Origin: UBA5972 sp964588725
GTDB lineage: Bacteria > Pseudomonadota > Alphaproteobacteria > Rhodobacterales > Rhodobacteraceae
NCBI GenBank assembly: GCA_964588725.1
Contig: CAZPQL010000068.1
Span: 1 to 15,391, forward strand
DNA: 15,391 bases
Reading direction: 5' to 3'
Part shown: positions 1 through 6,599 of the stretch, in pieces
Layout: each line of letters opens with the position of its first letter
How positions within the stretch are numbered: position 1 is the stretch's first letter
Notes under the pieces: model-generated
Seen by the model: only the letters and a program-made list of their open reading frames with translations
Told to the model about the DNA's origin: nothing
Databases searched by the model: none
Position numbers and translations under genes: made by a program

Positions 1-587
1 ATCAAAACGGTGGTATTGGCGTCCAGCCATTCTTTGGCATAGGCCTTATCATTCAACACATTGGGGTGGTCGTCCGGTGCTTTGGAAGCGTACATAATCT
101 GCCCGCCGAGGCGGTCGAGCACGAGGCCTGTGACCAGCTCTATTTTTAGATCAGCGCTCACAAACCCGGCGTTTTGGGCAGCGCTTAGATAATTTGAAAA
201 CCCATCGTGAAATTTTGATGTACCAACATATTGTCTGGCTTCGCGTGCAATGATCCGAAACACCGGCGCTTGGGCTGACAGGGCGCGAAACGTCTCGGAA
301 ATGAACATTTCAAGACGCAAAATGAACTCTTCCTGTGTCCTGGGCGGCTTGTCGATCAATCGCAGGGGTACATCGAACGTGGTTGATGTGAATTCCTCGA
401 TGATCGCGTTGTAAAGCCCCTCTTTTGAGCCAAAATAGTGGTGGATCATGGTAGAGCTGGCGTCGGCCATTTTGCATATCTCACGGACCGACGCGCCATT
501 AAAACCCCGCTCCGCGAACATGGATTTCCCGGCCTCGATCAGGCGCGATTTTATTGAGACGTCTTTGATGGCTTTTCCTTTGATCAC
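1..587 (-). CDS. TetR/AcrR-family transcriptional repressor (3' end beyond window)
   Basis: Reading leftward from a GTG at 587 (complement of 585-587), 195 codons stay open to the window edge, so only the C-terminus is missing. The N-terminal ~60 residues are a TetR helix-turn-helix: SRLIEAGKSMFAERGFNGAS, then VREICKMADASS and IHHYFGSKEGLYNAI (HTH about residues 33-52, with the usual YFGSKE signature). The rest is helical, as expected for a ligand-binding and dimerisation domain. GTG is chosen because a stop lies six codons upstream (603-605) and the next Met (MFAERG) would cut into the HTH. No good Shine-Dalgarno is visible, so translation may be coupled to the upstream SRPBCC gene, which ends 23 bp away. 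The repressor probably controls its own operon through the palindrome at 1169-1182. The ligand is unknown. Confidence 0.9.
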   Translation of the reverse strand, partial: MIKGKAIKDVSIKSRLIEAGKSMFAERGFNGASVREICKMADASSTMIHHYFGSKEGLYNAIIEEFTSTTFDVPLRLIDKPPRTQEEFILRLEMFISETFRALSAQAPVFRIIAREARQYVGTSKFHDGFSNYLSAAQNAGFVSADLKIELVTGLVLDRLGGQIMYASKAPDDHPNVLNDKAYAKEWLDANTTVL

Positions 588-610
588 AGTGACACCAGAT
601 GGTCAGTTTA

Positions 611-1138
611 TCAGGCTGCCGCCAAGGCGGCTTCGGAATTGACTTTTTCGACCTTTCTTGGATGTGGTTCGCCGGTTTGGATGTAATGGCACAGCTCTTC
701 AAGACCGCGCAAAAAGCCGGCGTCCAAGCTCTTGGTTAACATGCCCTTCATGGGTGCGCTGAACCACTTTGTGGTGGCTTGGCCGGTGTAGGTGATTGTG
801 CATTCTTCGTCACCGTCGGCTTTCACATCCACCGTCGCAATGTACCCAAGCATTGGCAGCAATCGGGGGGTATTGCGCAGGGTAACCCGCGTGGAAACGC
901 TGCGTTTGGCGTCGCTATAGGCGGTGATGACTTCCTCTTGATACACGGGCTGAAACTTTTTGATCAGGTAGGAATTGCGGCCTTTTGCCGGGGCACCGGG
1001 AAGGGCCGCACCAGAAATCGTGTCGGCAGTTGGGTTGGCAGCCATCCAGCGGTCAACGTGAACAAAGTCTTCGCCAATGATTTTCCAGGCATGAGCGGCT
1101 GAAGCCTTTACGGTGATTGTGTGTGTGGAGAGTTTCAT
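611..1138 (-). CDS. SRPBCC / polyketide cyclase-like protein
   Basis: 175 residues with no signal peptide. The start (MKLSTHTITVKASAAHAWKI) and the spacing of a beta strand, helix pair, long antiparallel sheet and C-terminal helix (GFLRGLEELCHYIQTG) fit the START/SRPBCC fold, which binds hydrophobic ligands in a deep cavity. Segments such as ANPTADTISGA and ECTITYTGQATTKWF are typical of polyketide_cyc2-type members. I see no catalytic motif that assigns a substrate. It is the first gene of a minus-strand pair with the TetR repressor, and a palindrome lies just upstream. A small-molecule-responsive repressor would therefore control a ligand-binding or cyclase/dehydrase-like protein. Its function cannot be called further. 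Confidence 0.75.
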   Translation of the reverse strand: MKLSTHTITVKASAAHAWKIIGEDFVHVDRWMAANPTADTISGAALPGAPAKGRNSYLIKKFQPVYQEEVITAYSDAKRSVSTRVTLRNTPRLLPMLGYIATVDVKADGDEECTITYTGQATTKWFSAPMKGMLTKSLDAGFLRGLEELCHYIQTGEPHPRKVEKVNSEAALAAA

Positions 1139-1168
1139 TTTATCTATCTTTCGTTTGTTTGTTAAAAT

Positions 1169-1182
1169 CTAACGATTGTTAG
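1169..1182 (-). promoter_or_regulatory. Palindromic operator, probably for the TetR repressor
   Basis: CTAAC-GATT-GTTAG has perfect 5-bp arms around a 4-bp centre. It lies 31 bp upstream of the SRPBCC start codon. A consensus-like -35 hexamer for the minus strand (TTGACA, complement of 1203-1208) lies just beyond it. A 17-bp spacing places a weak -10 (TACCTA, 1180-1185) on the edge of the palindrome. A repressor bound here would cover the -10 and start site. Assignment to the TetR protein encoded downstream is inference from position and symmetry. Confidence 0.6.
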
Positions 1183-1202
1183 GTATCTTGCACCGTTCGA
1201 TT

Positions 1203-1208
1203 TGTCAA
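1203..1208 (-). promoter_or_regulatory. -35 element of the SRPBCC-tetR promoter
   Basis: The minus strand reads TTGACA, a perfect sigma-70-type -35. The best -10 at 17-bp spacing is weak (TACCTA, 1180-1185), and a shifted TAACAAT-like box lies nearby inside the palindrome. The promoter is predicted by position only. Confidence 0.45.
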
Positions 1209-1499
1209 CCGGTGATCAGAACATTATTCAACTTACGGGTCATTCGCCTAAGGAAGCGAAAGTCCGATGTTCTGGCAGAACTGAGAATTGCGATGTGGAG
1301 TCGTTCAGACCGACAGGGTGCGGCTGATCCCGCACCATGACCGAAATTCAAAGGCCTTCGCAACTGATACGCCTGATGACCATTCTCGTTAAGTTTCTGA
1401 TAGAAAACATTTATTTGCGATATCGATGGTCATCACGATCATCTTGATTTGTACGGCGGAAAGACGCACATACCCATTCGAGAATGAAAGAACCAGCCG
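1209..1499. other. Intergenic stretch before the toxin-antitoxin pair
   Basis: I see no convincing gene here. Base composition is lower in GC than in the redox operon. A 9-bp perfect inverted repeat, GATGACCAT at 1375-1383 and ATGGTCATC at 1426-1434 (42 bp apart), lies 66 bp upstream of the antitoxin start. It could be an operator, since ribbon-helix-helix antitoxins usually repress their own promoter, but the wide spacing makes that uncertain. A TTGATT at about 1444-1449 is a possible -35 without a clear -10. Confidence 0.35.
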
Positions 1500-1805
1500 A
1501 TGTTTGCGATGATTAAGCCCGTCGATACTGGCGAACGCATGACTGCGCGCAAGGAAGTCCGTATGCGGCCAAGCGACGAAGCCCGGATAAAAGCTGCAGC
1601 CGCAACCGTCGGCCTGAACGAAGCTGACTTCATTCGGCAGGCTGCTCTTCAACAGGTAGGCGAAGTGGAACGCCGTTCAACGATGTCGGTTTTACCTTCA
1701 GAGGCTTTCGAAGCATTCAGGAGCGCCGTTTCTAAGCCGGGCAAAGTTATTCCGGGTTTGGCCAATGCTGCCGCTCAAGCGGAGGGCATCCTGAAGGATG
1801 CCTGA
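1500..1805 (+). CDS. DUF1778 (TacA-like) ribbon-helix-helix antitoxin
   Basis: The protein has up to 101 residues. From Met14 it matches the DUF1778 antitoxin plan. A short beta strand and two helices (KEVRMRPSDEARIKAAAATV, then GLNEADFIRQAALQQ) make the DNA-binding ribbon-helix-helix. A C-terminal tail (LPSEAFEAFRSAVSKP) would wrap and neutralise the toxin. Family members are usually 85-95 residues, so ATG at 1539 (88 residues) is as likely as 1500; neither has a strong ribosome site. The stop overlaps the GNAT toxin start by 8 bp (ATGCCTGA), the normal antitoxin-first order. It should repress its own promoter together with the toxin. The gene lies in the presumed integrated element and has lower GC than the redox operon. 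Confidence 0.85.
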   Translation: MFAMIKPVDTGERMTARKEVRMRPSDEARIKAAAATVGLNEADFIRQAALQQVGEVERRSTMSVLPSEAFEAFRSAVSKPGKVIPGLANAAAQAEGILKDA

Positions 1806-2343
1806 AACACAAGCTGATGTGGCAGAACTGACTATCTCACAATTTGACAAAGCGCTGCATGACCGCAGCGCTTTTTCATGCGGCTTCGCGCCAATAGACA
1901 GGTTTCTCAAAGAAGCACTTAACGATCACATCAAAACTGGATACCTCACCGCGTTCGTGGTGACAGAGGAAGGACGGAAAGAGGTAGTCGGCTTCTACAC
2001 CCTGAATGCGTTTTCAGTTAGCCCCGACCACATCGAAACACCAAAACGGCTGCGACCACCGCCGACCATCCCTGCAACGTATATTAAAGCTGTCGCAATG
2101 CATGAAAACCGGCAAGGTAAAGGAATAGGAACAGCCCTAGTGATTCACGCTCTACAACAAGCGATGGAGATTTCCAAGAAAGTCGGATCTATGGCCATTG
2201 TTCTGGACGTCTTGCGAGATGAAACCTTTGAACACCGTTCTGCGTTCTATGAGGGGCTAGGGTTTCAACCAATGAACGATCCGGACAACGTTGATCGTGT
2301 CTATATCAGCGTGAACGATGTACGCGCCACACTCGGCGCGTAA
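1798..2343 (+). CDS. GNAT-family toxin, TacT-like (acetylates aminoacyl-tRNA)
   Basis: 181 residues with a single GNAT acetyltransferase domain. The acetyl-CoA pyrophosphate loop RQGKGIG is at residues 105-111. The terminal motif SAFYEGLGF (148-156) carries Tyr151, at the position of the catalytic tyrosine in TacT toxins. The N-terminal FDCG-like segment (SAFSCGFAPIDRFLKEAL) is typical of the TacT group, in which the toxin acetylates the amino group of charged tRNAs and stops translation. It overlaps the DUF1778 antitoxin gene by 8 bp, and a GGAGG at 1781-1785 may serve as ribosome site. All expected motifs are present, so it looks intact. The tRNA target cannot be read from sequence. It could help keep the element in the genome. 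Confidence 0.87.
   Translation: MPETQADVAELTISQFDKALHDRSAFSCGFAPIDRFLKEALNDHIKTGYLTAFVVTEEGRKEVVGFYTLNAFSVSPDHIETPKRLRPPPTIPATYIKAVAMHENRQGKGIGTALVIHALQQAMEISKKVGSMAIVLDVLRDETFEHRSAFYEGLGFQPMNDPDNVDRVYISVNDVRATLGA
2322..2341 (+). terminator. Possible hairpin at the end of the toxin gene
   Basis: ACGCGCC-ACACTC-GGCGCGT forms a perfect 7-bp stem with a 6-base loop, ending at the toxin stop codon. A T-rich run (GTTTTATTTT) begins only about 12 bases later, so it is not a textbook intrinsic terminator. It may instead stabilise the mRNA end. Confidence 0.3.
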
Positions 2344-2443
2344 GGCCAGATGCGTTTTATTTTCAACCAACAACCCACTGATATTCCGCGAACACTCCAC
2401 CGTTCATTTTACAAAAAAGCTCAATGAAATCAGCGCAATCTAT

Positions 2444-2491
2444 CGGATTGCAAACCCGTGTACACCGGTTCGATTCCGGTACTCGCCTCCA
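2444..2491 (+). pseudogene. 3' fragment of a tRNA-Cys gene (probable attachment site)
   Basis: From about 2448 the sequence reads as the 3' part of tRNA-Cys. The anticodon loop TTGCAAA contains anticodon GCA at 2450-2452. The 3' anticodon-stem strand is CCCGT and the variable bases are GTAC. The T-arm is perfect, ACCGG-TTCGATT-CCGGT (2464-2480). The 3' acceptor strand ACTCGCC is followed by discriminator T and CCA (2488-2491). The upstream bases cannot complete it. TCGGA gives two mismatches in the anticodon stem, no D-arm is seen, and the matching 5' acceptor strand GGCGAGT is absent from the preceding ~100 bases. A non-functional fragment starting at the anticodon loop is what a tyrosine-recombinase integration leaves at its distal end. 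By orientation, the element would extend to the left of this site. Confidence 0.75.
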
Positions 2492-2648
2492 ATTATCAAT
2501 GGCATTGCGGACCACGTGGGAAGCTGCAAAGACGGCTTTCAATTCGTTTTTGATATTCCTGCCTCACTGTCGATGTCGCTGCGCATGACGTTGGGTATGA
2601 TGGCACGGTTATTCTGATGCACAGTTCTTGCCTGGGTGATCACCAAAG
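2492..2648. other. Non-coding stretch between tRNA fragment and ApbE operon
   Basis: No supportable gene. Short open frames on both strands here have no recognisable domain. The plus-strand one runs through the tRNA fragment and the minus-strand one continues as an out-of-frame shadow of ApbE. This is probably chromosomal flank downstream of the tRNA. Confidence 0.4.
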
Positions 2649-2673
2649 CGCGCCTCGGCTTATCCGGACGCGC
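2649..2673 (-). terminator. Hairpin downstream of apbE, likely operon terminator
   Basis: The minus strand reads GCGCGTCCGG-ATAAG-CCGAGGCGCGC, a 10-bp GC-rich stem with one bulged A and a 5-base loop. It begins 24 bp after the ApbE stop. Only a short TTT follows on the minus strand. On the plus strand AATATTGTTTTT follows, so it could act in either direction. Position argues for the end of the redox operon. Confidence 0.45.
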
Positions 2674-2696
2674 CAATATTGTTTTTCTGTTGGTTG

Positions 2697-3683
2697 TTAC
2701 CTGCGGGCCACTTGTCCGGGCTCGCCCATATCCAATTGTGACAGGCCGCCCGTTCCGCAGGCCTTGATCCCGCCACTGTCGGTGCGTTCCAGTATCAAAC
2801 ACTCCAACTCCTGTGCACGGGCAAATGCACGGCCCGCTTCGGCACCCAAAACCAGAATGGCCGTGGCCATGGCGTCGGCGGTCATACAGTCGTCGGCAAA
2901 CACGGTCACACCGGCAATTCCCGGCTGCACGGGACCACCCCTTCGCAGGTCCATGCTATGCGAAAACCGCGCCGACCCCACGTCAACCCACTGGCGGTAG
3001 TCACCCGATGTGGCGACAGCTACGTCGCCCAGTTCCAGCGTCGCAAACCGTTGCCGATCACCATAAACAGGCTTTTCTATTGCGACGGACCACGGTTTGG
3101 CGTCAACCTGCAAACCTCTGGTGCGAAGCTCTCCATCCAGAGTCAAAAGCGCGGAGGTAACGCCAAAATCGTCACAAACCGCCATCATTTGATCGACAGC
3201 AAAACCCTTGGCGATCGCGCACAGATCAAGCGCCAAAGGCACCAGTTTGCAGGCGCGTTGTTTGGCTGTATCCAGCTTCAGAACCTCATGGGCTGGTCGA
3301 CGTTCCTGACCCAGTTTGGCACGAATTGTTCTTTCATCAGGGCTTTGAGCGCCAAATCCCCACGCAGAAACCAGATCCCCCAGCCCGATATCAAAGGCAC
3401 CGCCTGATGCGCGGCCTATCTCAAGCCCGCGCTCCAGCACCCGCATCATCGCCTGAGGGATATCCAGCCATTGCCCAACCGGTGCCGCGTTCAGAAGTGA
3501 CAAGTCGCTGCCCGGTTTCCAGGTCGACATTTGTGCGTCCACCTGTGTCACGCTGGCGGCCAAAGCAGTTTTGATCGGGCGGGGATCGGTCCCCGTGGGC
3601 AGTCCCAGATCGGCGCTCCAGCGTGTTCCCATGACCGGGCCTTCCATCCTGATGTGGGTTAAATTAATAGACATCTTCGGCAT
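2697..3683 (-). CDS. apbE: ApbE: FAD:protein FMN transferase
   Basis: 328 residues. ApbE moves FMN from FAD onto a Ser/Thr of a target protein, forming a phosphoester bond. Family landmarks, in order: GPVMGTRW (15-22), MSTWKPGSDLSLLNA (52-66), GGAFDIGLGDLVSAWGFG (94-111), the LDLCAIAKGFAVD segment (152-164), TLDGEL (181-186), TSGDYRQ (225-231), a His in SHSMDLRRGGP (241-251), and the metal-site region DDCMTADAMATAILVLG (264-280). It is the third gene of the operon and its start overlaps the end of the reductase gene by 20 bp. ATG at 3674 (residue 4) is an alternative start with a GGAAGG about 10 bases upstream. No signal peptide or lipobox is visible from any candidate start, which is unusual because many bacterial ApbE proteins work outside the cytoplasm. 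The likely substrate is the neighbouring DUF2271 protein. Confidence 0.93.
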   Translation of the reverse strand: MPKMSINLTHIRMEGPVMGTRWSADLGLPTGTDPRPIKTALAASVTQVDAQMSTWKPGSDLSLLNAAPVGQWLDIPQAMMRVLERGLEIGRASGGAFDIGLGDLVSAWGFGAQSPDERTIRAKLGQERRPAHEVLKLDTAKQRACKLVPLALDLCAIAKGFAVDQMMAVCDDFGVTSALLTLDGELRTRGLQVDAKPWSVAIEKPVYGDRQRFATLELGDVAVATSGDYRQWVDVGSARFSHSMDLRRGGPVQPGIAGVTVFADDCMTADAMATAILVLGAEAGRAFARAQELECLILERTDSGGIKACGTGGLSQLDMGEPGQVARR

Positions 3684-5874
3684 ACCTTCCCTGCGCCTTC
3701 AGCTCGATCGGACAAAGTCCAAGCGGCATAAGCACATCTTGCAAAGTCCGGGTAACGCCCGTGGCCATTTCACGCCCGCCACAGACAAGAATCTGTGCGC
3801 CATCCTCAATCATCGAGGCGATTTTTACACTATCACGACGCAGGATATCCTGGACGTAGGCGCGCTCTGAGGTGCGCGAACAGGAAATGTTGACGCTCGT
3901 CAGATTTCCCGAAGCCTGCCAGGTATTCAATTCCTTGTCGTAAAACAGATCGGACGCCGCGTGGCGGATACCGAAATACAGATGCATCGGGCGTTGCTTG
4001 ACATTGGCGCGGGCAAACCCGGCCAAAGGGCCGATGCCGGTGCCGGCCCCGATCAGGATCACCGGCTTTTTGGATTTTGCCGGACGGAAATCGGGGTTTG
4101 GACGGATGAATGCCGTGATGCGATCGCCGATTTGCAAATCCAGAAGTTGACCCGAGCACAAGCCCCGCGCGTGTTTCCTGACGCAAATCTCGACAAATCC
4201 GTCGCGGCTGCCGCTGGCCAGCGAATAAAGCCGCGCCATGTCTGCATCCGCTGGCAGAGCCCCAAGCAGATCGCCGGCCTCAAAGCGTTTCCAACCGCGA
4301 CCGCGCAATCGGTTCAGCAGAGCGGTGCGGGGTATAGCAAATCGCAGAATGGCGGTCGGCGCCTGAACTTCCTGCCCGTAATCACGGCGCGAAATCAGGG
4401 TCAGCTGACGGGTTCGCGGCCGCACCGGTTCGTGCGCCAGTTCCAATTTGTGACCAAGCGCGTCACCAAGCGCCACACCCCAGCGGGCAAAATCCTGTGG
4501 CGACTGTTGGTCAACCGTGTCCATCGGGATCAGCTGTTGCCAACCTTGATCGACCGCCTGTTTCTTGACCTGCTCGGCAAAGGCGCAATAAGCGGGGAAC
4601 TGGCGATCACCAAAGCCCAGCACGGCCAGTTTGGCGTCGGGGGCGGCTTTTACAGCGATCAACTTGTCAAGAAAACCCTTGGCTGACGCGGGTGCGGTTC
4701 CGTCACCATAGGTGGCAGCCAGCAGGATAATCTGTTTGGCATGGCTATATTTGTCTGGGTTAAAGCGCGACATCGGCGCGGCGTGAACAGCATGCCCCTG
4801 TGACGTCAATTCCTTTAAAAGGGTCGCGGCAAAGCCCCAGGTGCTGCCGCTTTCCGAGCCGACAAGCACAACGGTATCGGCCTTGTTGGCAGCGACGTTT
4901 CGGGGCATTTTCGGGCGGGCGAGACGCGCGACCCACCACATGGTCACGCCGGTTGCAGCCATCACAGGCACCCCAAGAACCATGAGACCAAGCAGCAGCC
5001 CCAGCGCCCACGCGCCCTGCCCCGTGTGCAGCATGTATATAAACTCGGATACCTGTTGCCATTTGCCGGGATTCTGCCAAACGAGCATCCGCCCGGTGCC
5101 CTGATCCACATAGCCTTCACCGTGATCGGTATTTATGGTGAAGACGTCGGTGGGGTCGCCAGCATAGGGAAATGTCAATTCGCGCAGTTGCGTTACAGGA
5201 ATGGCGGAAAGCGCGGGCATGACGGAAGGGTTCAACCCCATGTCGCCGCTGACCGTTGCGGGAAATACGGGCGTGCTGTTTTCCTGCGGCAATATTTCAA
5301 ACGTATTTAGCGTCATGAACAGCGACGTGGCCGAAGCAAGAATCAGACCCGCCACCGAAAAACGGCCTATTTCCACATGCAGACGACCGGCAAGCGGGCC
5401 GCGGGTGCGGGCAAAAAACTGTCGCCATCCCCCCATGCGCCGCGCCACCAGAAACAAACCGGACACCGACAAAATGAACATGCCCAACGCTCCGGCCGCT
5501 GCGGCCACACGCCCGCCGTCGCCCAGCAAAAGCGCGCGGTGCAGGTTCTTCAGCCACTGCACGGCAAGCGAAGGTTCGTAATTGGTCACACCCTGTCCGG
5601 TGGCCGGATCAATCACGACCGCACCCGCAACATCGCCTGTAAAGTAGTAGGCGGTGATGCGCCCGGATGGGGCGCGCTTGATCTGCTCGACGCCCGGATA
5701 GTTTGAGGATACCCGCGCCGCCAGATCGGCCACCGTCACGTTGGTCCCGGTCATGGCCGGGGCCTGATACTTTTGCCACGCGGGCAACACCGAAAGCGCG
5801 ACGCCGCTCAGGGCCAGAACAAGGACCAGAACAGTGGCAGACAGACCGGCATATTTATGCAGTACACGCAACAT
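3664..5874 (-). CDS. PepSY-TM / flavodoxin / FNR fusion, NADPH-dependent membrane reductase
   Basis: 736 residues in two halves. The membrane half (1-320) has four helices: about 8-30, 124-144, 170-190 and 289-315. Each has a His near its start (H6, H112, H166, H283), in the pattern of PepSY_TM proteins (LHRALLLGDGG, MLHTGQGAW); these could ligate b-type haem. PepSY-like periplasmic segments lie at about 47-102 and 200-280. The cytoplasmic half is like CysJ. A flavodoxin domain (about 333-475) has the FMN loop GSESGSTWG and AATYGDGTAP. An FNR domain (about 488-736) has the FAD motif RLYSLAS (548-554), the nucleotide loop IGAGTGIGP (608-616), CGG (698-700) and the C-terminus GRYAEDVY of NADPH-using enzymes. 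The likely role is to carry electrons from NADPH through flavins and haem to a periplasmic acceptor. It is the second gene of the operon, with AGGA 9 bases before its ATG. Siderophore or ferric reduction is an alternative role. Confidence 0.92.
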   Translation of the reverse strand: MLRVLHKYAGLSATVLVLVLALSGVALSVLPAWQKYQAPAMTGTNVTVADLAARVSSNYPGVEQIKRAPSGRITAYYFTGDVAGAVVIDPATGQGVTNYEPSLAVQWLKNLHRALLLGDGGRVAAAAGALGMFILSVSGLFLVARRMGGWRQFFARTRGPLAGRLHVEIGRFSVAGLILASATSLFMTLNTFEILPQENSTPVFPATVSGDMGLNPSVMPALSAIPVTQLRELTFPYAGDPTDVFTINTDHGEGYVDQGTGRMLVWQNPGKWQQVSEFIYMLHTGQGAWALGLLLGLMVLGVPVMAATGVTMWWVARLARPKMPRNVAANKADTVVLVGSESGSTWGFAATLLKELTSQGHAVHAAPMSRFNPDKYSHAKQIILLAATYGDGTAPASAKGFLDKLIAVKAAPDAKLAVLGFGDRQFPAYCAFAEQVKKQAVDQGWQQLIPMDTVDQQSPQDFARWGVALGDALGHKLELAHEPVRPRTRQLTLISRRDYGQEVQAPTAILRFAIPRTALLNRLRGRGWKRFEAGDLLGALPADADMARLYSLASGSRDGFVEICVRKHARGLCSGQLLDLQIGDRITAFIRPNPDFRPAKSKKPVILIGAGTGIGPLAGFARANVKQRPMHLYFGIRHAASDLFYDKELNTWQASGNLTSVNISCSRTSERAYVQDILRRDSVKIASMIEDGAQILVCGGREMATGVTRTLQDVLMPLGLCPIELKAQGRYAEDVY

Positions 5875-5906
5875 GGCGGGTATCCTTTTTTAGACTTCCC
5901 GGGGGA

Positions 5907-6374
5907 CTATTTGAAAGTAAAGCTTTTTACGTAACGCTTGCCGCGCGTCACTTTACCGGCATTGGCGTTCTTCAGGTCTACAACCACGTCATTCGCCACT
6001 TCGCGGCCATTCTCAACCGCGCTGTCGATGTGCAGTTTATAACCGGCGTCAAACAGCGCGTCGGAAAGGTTGAAGCTCAACTGCAGTTGGCGACCAGCCC
6101 CGACGCTGGCGCCGGTTATGCCTGCAACTTCGCGCAGGTTTCCACGCGTGCCGCGAAACCAACTGGGAAGGTGTCTGTAATATTTTGTCTTGCCCCCCGC
6201 CATCCAGAGCGTGCCCTTATACGCCCCTTTGGCATCGGTAACGTAAAGCACGAGGTAAGCGCCCGGCCCACGGTAATTTTTAAGCGTTGCCGTCAACGTG
6301 ACGTTTTTTGCGGCGACAGCGCCGGGCAGGACCAGTGCGGTTGCCAGGGCGAAAGAGGTAAGAAAGGATTTCAT
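5907..6374 (-). CDS. DUF2271 secreted protein, probable flavinylated electron acceptor
   Basis: 155 residues. A Sec-type signal peptide (MKSFLTSFALATALVLPGAV, cleavage near AVAA-KN, residue 22) is followed by a beta-rich DUF2271 domain. Visible landmarks are GPYLVLYVTD-like strands (38-47), GTLWMAGGKTKYYRHLPSWF (54-73), and EVAGITGASVGAG (82-94). TGAS at 87-90 resembles the ApbE acceptor motif Dxx(S/T)GA(T/S), so Ser90 is a candidate FMN attachment site; the usual upstream Asp is Glu82 or absent. First gene of the operon, 32 bp before the reductase, with GGAG as ribosome site. DUF2271 genes are known to sit with PepSY and ApbE genes, which supports a role as an exported flavoprotein that takes electrons from the reductase. 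The final substrate is unknown. Confidence 0.85.
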   Translation of the reverse strand: MKSFLTSFALATALVLPGAVAAKNVTLTATLKNYRGPGAYLVLYVTDAKGAYKGTLWMAGGKTKYYRHLPSWFRGTRGNLREVAGITGASVGAGRQLQLSFNLSDALFDAGYKLHIDSAVENGREVANDVVVDLKNANAGKVTRGKRYVKSFTFK

Positions 6375-6424
6375 CGTTTGGTTCTCCGGTTTTGTGTTTC
6401 ATTGTTGTCGTTTTGACGCCCTTG

Positions 6425-6441
6425 CCTGACCCCGTCCTGAC
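6425..6441 (-). promoter_or_regulatory. Direct-repeat operator A1, upstream of the DUF2271 operon
   Basis: The minus strand reads GTCAGG-ACGGG-GTCAGG: two half-sites in the same direction, 11 bp apart, as OmpR/PhoB-family regulators prefer. Its inner edge is 50 bp from the DUF2271 start codon, almost the same distance as site B1 from the PepSY start (49 bp). This is one of four such sites in the window, all close to the redox genes and the response regulator. Confidence 0.65.
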
Positions 6442-6458
6442 ACTTTGAAAAAAAGTGC

Positions 6459-6475
6459 TTCAGGTTGCTGTCAGC
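6459..6475 (+). promoter_or_regulatory. Direct-repeat operator A2, back to back with A1
   Basis: The plus strand reads TTCAGG-TTGCT-GTCAGC, 11-bp period, 17 bp from A1 and in the opposite direction. A 19-base block around it (GCTTCAGGTTGCTGTCAG onward) nearly matches site B2. It points toward the 3' end of the PepSY gene, where no established plus-strand gene follows. It may help activate the DUF2271 promoter or drive an antisense or small transcript. Confidence 0.6.
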
Positions 6476-6505
6476 TTTGCGGGGCTTTGTTGGTGCTCAT
6501 ATTTC

Positions 6506-6589
6506 GATGCAGGCGAAAACTGTGCGGACCAGCGCAAATATCGTCGCGCAACGTACCCTTGCCGATGGCAACGTGTTTGTTCCGGTCTG
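6506..6589 (+). CDS. Possible 27-residue small ORF downstream of operator A2
   Basis: ATG at 6506 opens a short frame (MQAKTVRTSANIVAQRTLAD, then NGVFVPV-like end GNVFVPV) closed by TGA at 6587-6589. It begins 30 bp after the plus-oriented operator A2, and a TTGGTG block upstream resembles the leader of the response regulator gene. There is no clear ribosome site and no recognisable domain. It may be a chance frame. Confidence 0.15.
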
Positions 6590-6599
6590 ATTGGCTGAT

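Noticed and set aside
2444..2491. A functional, complete tRNA-Cys gene
   Set aside because: No 5' acceptor strand GGCGAGT, no D-arm and two mismatches in the anticodon stem; only the 3' part is convincing.
2539..2802. Minus-strand 87-codon frame after ApbE
   Set aside because: Most of it lies out of frame over the ApbE 3' end, has no domain and no ribosome site.
3961..4686. Plus-strand 241-codon frame
   Set aside because: Antisense to the well-supported FNR/flavodoxin region of the reductase; composition is that of a shadow frame.
6441..6457. CACTTT/AAAGTG hairpin as a terminator
   Set aside because: Only a 6-bp AT-rich stem with no T-run in the right place; it sits between operators A1 and A2 and is more likely spacer.
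6543..6570. TTGCC-GAT-GGCAA hairpin as terminator of the PepSY gene
   Set aside because: 5-bp stem, no T-run on the minus strand; too weak to call.
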